Positions 62,752-64,000 of a stretch of 64,000 nucleotides of DNA are shown here, one piece after another (within the stretch, counting starts at the first letter, position 1; each line of letters begins with the position of its first letter). The notes under the pieces are model-generated. The model was not told the origin of the DNA, searched no databases, and saw nothing but the letters and a program-made list of their open reading frames with translations. Made by a program: the position numbers and the translations under genes. Source of the stretch: Hymenobacter setariae (GTDB lineage: Bacteria > Bacteroidota > Bacteroidia > Cytophagales > Hymenobacteraceae); assembly GCF_007713685.1 (NCBI RefSeq), contig NZ_VMRJ01000004.1:62001-126000 (forward strand), read 5' to 3'.

Positions 62752-63477
62752 TTACCAGTTGCGGCTGCGCAGGGCCAGCCGGGTGCCCAGCAGGGCCACG
62801 GCTACCACGGTGAGAAAATACAGCACGTCGCGTGAGTCAATCAGCCCCTTGCTAAGGTCGCGGTAGTGCGCCGCAATCCCAAGCTGACTGATGTAATACG
62901 CCGGCGCCCCATCGAAAACCGAGGCCAGCGAATCGAAGCCCGTGTACACCAGAAAGCACGCCACCACGGCCAGCACGAAAGCGATAATCTGGTCGCGGGT
63001 GAGGGCCGAGGCCAGCACGCCCAGCGCCGCGAACACCGCCGCCAGTAGTCCTAGGCCCAGGTACGAGCCCACCGTAGCCGCCGAGTCGATGTTACCAGCC
63101 GGCGAGCCCAGCTTGTACACCGAGAAGTAGTACAGCAGCGTGGGTACCAGCGCCAACAGCGCTAGCAGCAAGCAGGCCAGGTACTTACCGCCTACCAATT
63201 GCCCGTCGGTGAGCGGGCGGGTCAGCAGCAACTCTATCGTACCCGCCTTCTTCTCCTCGGCGAAGGTGCGCATGGTAATGGCCGGAATCAGCAGCAGGAA
63301 AATCCAGGGCGCGAGGTTAAACAGCGATTGCAGGTCGGCGTAGCCGTAGTCAAGCACGCTGCTATCGGGAAACACCCACACAAACAGGCCGGTAGCCACC
63401 AAAAACACGCCGATGACGACATAGGCCACCGGCGAGTTAAGGAAGGCGTTGAATTCTTTTTGTAAAATGGTAAGCAT
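62752..63477 (-). CDS. gldF: Gliding-motility ABC transporter permease GldF
   Basis: 241 residues with six membrane helices. Begins LTILQKEFNAFLNSPVAYVV and contains MRTFAEEKKAGTIELLLTRP, the ABC-2 type permease signature, and LADQ-like helix ends (SALTRDQIIAFVLAVVAC). Pairs with gldG, whose start abuts its stop, and with the gldA ATPase upstream. A hairpin repeat separates gldA from gldF. Confidence 0.95.
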   Translation of the reverse strand: MLTILQKEFNAFLNSPVAYVVIGVFLVATGLFVWVFPDSSVLDYGYADLQSLFNLAPWIFLLLIPAITMRTFAEEKKAGTIELLLTRPLTDGQLVGGKYLACLLLALLALVPTLLYYFSVYKLGSPAGNIDSAATVGSYLGLGLLAAVFAALGVLASALTRDQIIAFVLAVVACFLVYTGFDSLASVFDGAPAYYISQLGIAAHYRDLSKGLIDSRDVLYFLTVVAVALLGTRLALRSRNW

Positions 63478-63485
63478 CGACTTCT

Positions 63486-63591
63486 GTCATGCTGAGCCTG
63501 CGAAGCATCTTATCATGCTCGCTTAACTCCTTTGTAATAATTAACTCTGACGAAAGCGGCCACGATAAGATGCTTCCTTCGTCAGCATGAC
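63486..63591. repeat. Dispersed hairpin repeat, GTCATGCTGAGC family
   Basis: Inverted repeat with outer arms GTCATGCTGAGCCTGCGAAG on the left and the imperfect complement ending GTCAGCATGAC on the right; about 28 bp pair, including GATAAGATGCTTC. It fills the 122-bp gap between gldA and gldF. A decayed relative lies at 50636-50726. Confidence 0.85.
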
Positions 63592-63599
63592 AAACGAAT

Positions 63600-64000
63600 C
63601 TACTTTGTCAGCTCCCCAAACACAGCCTCTAGACTCTGCTGCTCCTGCCGCAGCCCTAGCAGCAGCCAGCCCTGCTCCACGGCTAGGCGCGATACGGCGG
63701 AACGCACGTCGGTACCCGGCGCGGTGCGGATGAGCACGACGCCCGCCCCAGCCGTCTCCACGGCGCGAACACCGGGCAGAGCGGCCAGCGGCGCTGTTGT
63801 CACGGGGCCTTCAAACTCGGCGCGGAGCACGGTTTCGCCAGCGGCGCGGGCGGCTAGCTCGGCCACGGGGGCATCGGCCACGAGCTTACCCCTGCTGATA
63901 ATAACCACGCGGGAGCACAGCGCCGTGACTTCGGGCAAAATGTGCGTACTGAAAATGACCGTTTTGTCTTCTCCCAGCTCGCGGATGAGCTGGCGGATTT
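63600..64000 (-). CDS. gldA: Gliding-motility ABC ATPase GldA, C-terminal part (runs off right edge)
   Basis: About 133 codons in frame from the right edge to the stop at 63600. The visible part begins inside the ATPase (IRQLIRELGEDKTVIFSTH), with the switch-region His of FSTHILPEV, and continues with CSRVVIISRGKLVADAPVAE and the C-terminal domain (LRAEFEGPVTTAP, LRQEQQSLEAVFGELT). Walker A and the signature lie right of the window. Transcribed leftward, followed by gldF and gldG. Confidence 0.93.
   Translation of the reverse strand, partial: IRQLIRELGEDKTVIFSTHILPEVTALCSRVVIISRGKLVADAPVAELAARAAGETVLRAEFEGPVTTAPLAALPGVRAVETAGAGVVLIRTAPGTDVRSAVSRLAVEQGWLLLGLRQEQQSLEAVFGELTK

Noticed and set aside
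1..64000. tRNA, rRNA or CRISPR arrays
   Set aside because: No cloverleaf-like sequences, rRNA segments or regularly spaced direct repeats were seen.

Overview
This window comes from a high-GC member of the Bacteroidota, most likely Hymenobacter or a close relative (Hymenobacteraceae, Cytophagales). The evidence is a SusC-type TonB-dependent receptor, a hybrid two-component sensor fused to an AraC domain, the gliding-type ABC genes gldA/gldF/gldG, GldM-like proteins, several TonB C-terminal-domain proteins, promoters of the form TAnnTTTG instead of E. coli-type -10 boxes, and few clear Shine-Dalgarno sequences. The hexamer CCTAGG and the tetramer CTAG are strikingly common in genes and intergenic DNA alike. 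I see no tRNA, rRNA, CRISPR array or intact insertion sequence.

Region 1 (1-11.1 kb) is a sugar-utilisation locus: a susC receptor cut by the window edge, a lipoprotein GH13 alpha-glucosidase, a PfkB fructokinase-like kinase, a sugar-porter permease, a hybrid sensor with a LacI/RbsB-type periplasmic domain and, divergently, a secreted GH65 hydrolase. The set suggests uptake and cleavage of a small glucose/fructose-containing alpha-glucoside. Region 2 (11.2-34.5 kb) is mostly housekeeping: a fused E1 alpha/beta 2-oxoacid dehydrogenase, hemF, a PAP2 phosphatase, riboflavin synthase, a sugar-1-phosphate transferase, pcm, a hotdog thioesterase, a TlpA-like lipoprotein, gatB, an OmpA/thrombospondin-repeat protein, an SPFH protein, alaS, a MerR regulator, dprA, two tandem GldM-like proteins and a class IV aminotransferase.

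Region 3 (34.5-47.7 kb) holds thyA, an HsdR-type nuclease gene with an early in-frame stop, an RND/MMPL transporter, and then the most unusual locus: a four-gene operon coding for a SWIM zinc-finger protein, a ~1020-residue helical-repeat protein (DUF6493-like), a small protein that looks like a ubiquitin/MoaD-type beta-grasp protein ending in Gly-Gly, and a DUF4132/MolR-like protein. The small gene carries an in-frame TAG that removes its last strand and the Gly-Gly tail.

Region 4 (47.7-64 kb) has a DUF1294 protein, an FKBP lipoprotein, a 5-oxoprolinase operon (pxpB-pxpC-pxpA plus an NRAMP-like transporter), a Dna2/UPF1-like helicase-nuclease co-transcribed with a small gene that is frameshifted in an A7 run, a conserved uncharacterised protein, an S9 peptidase, and gldG-gldF-gldA running off the right edge. 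Several families of dispersed hairpin repeats and strong palindromic terminators punctuate the window.
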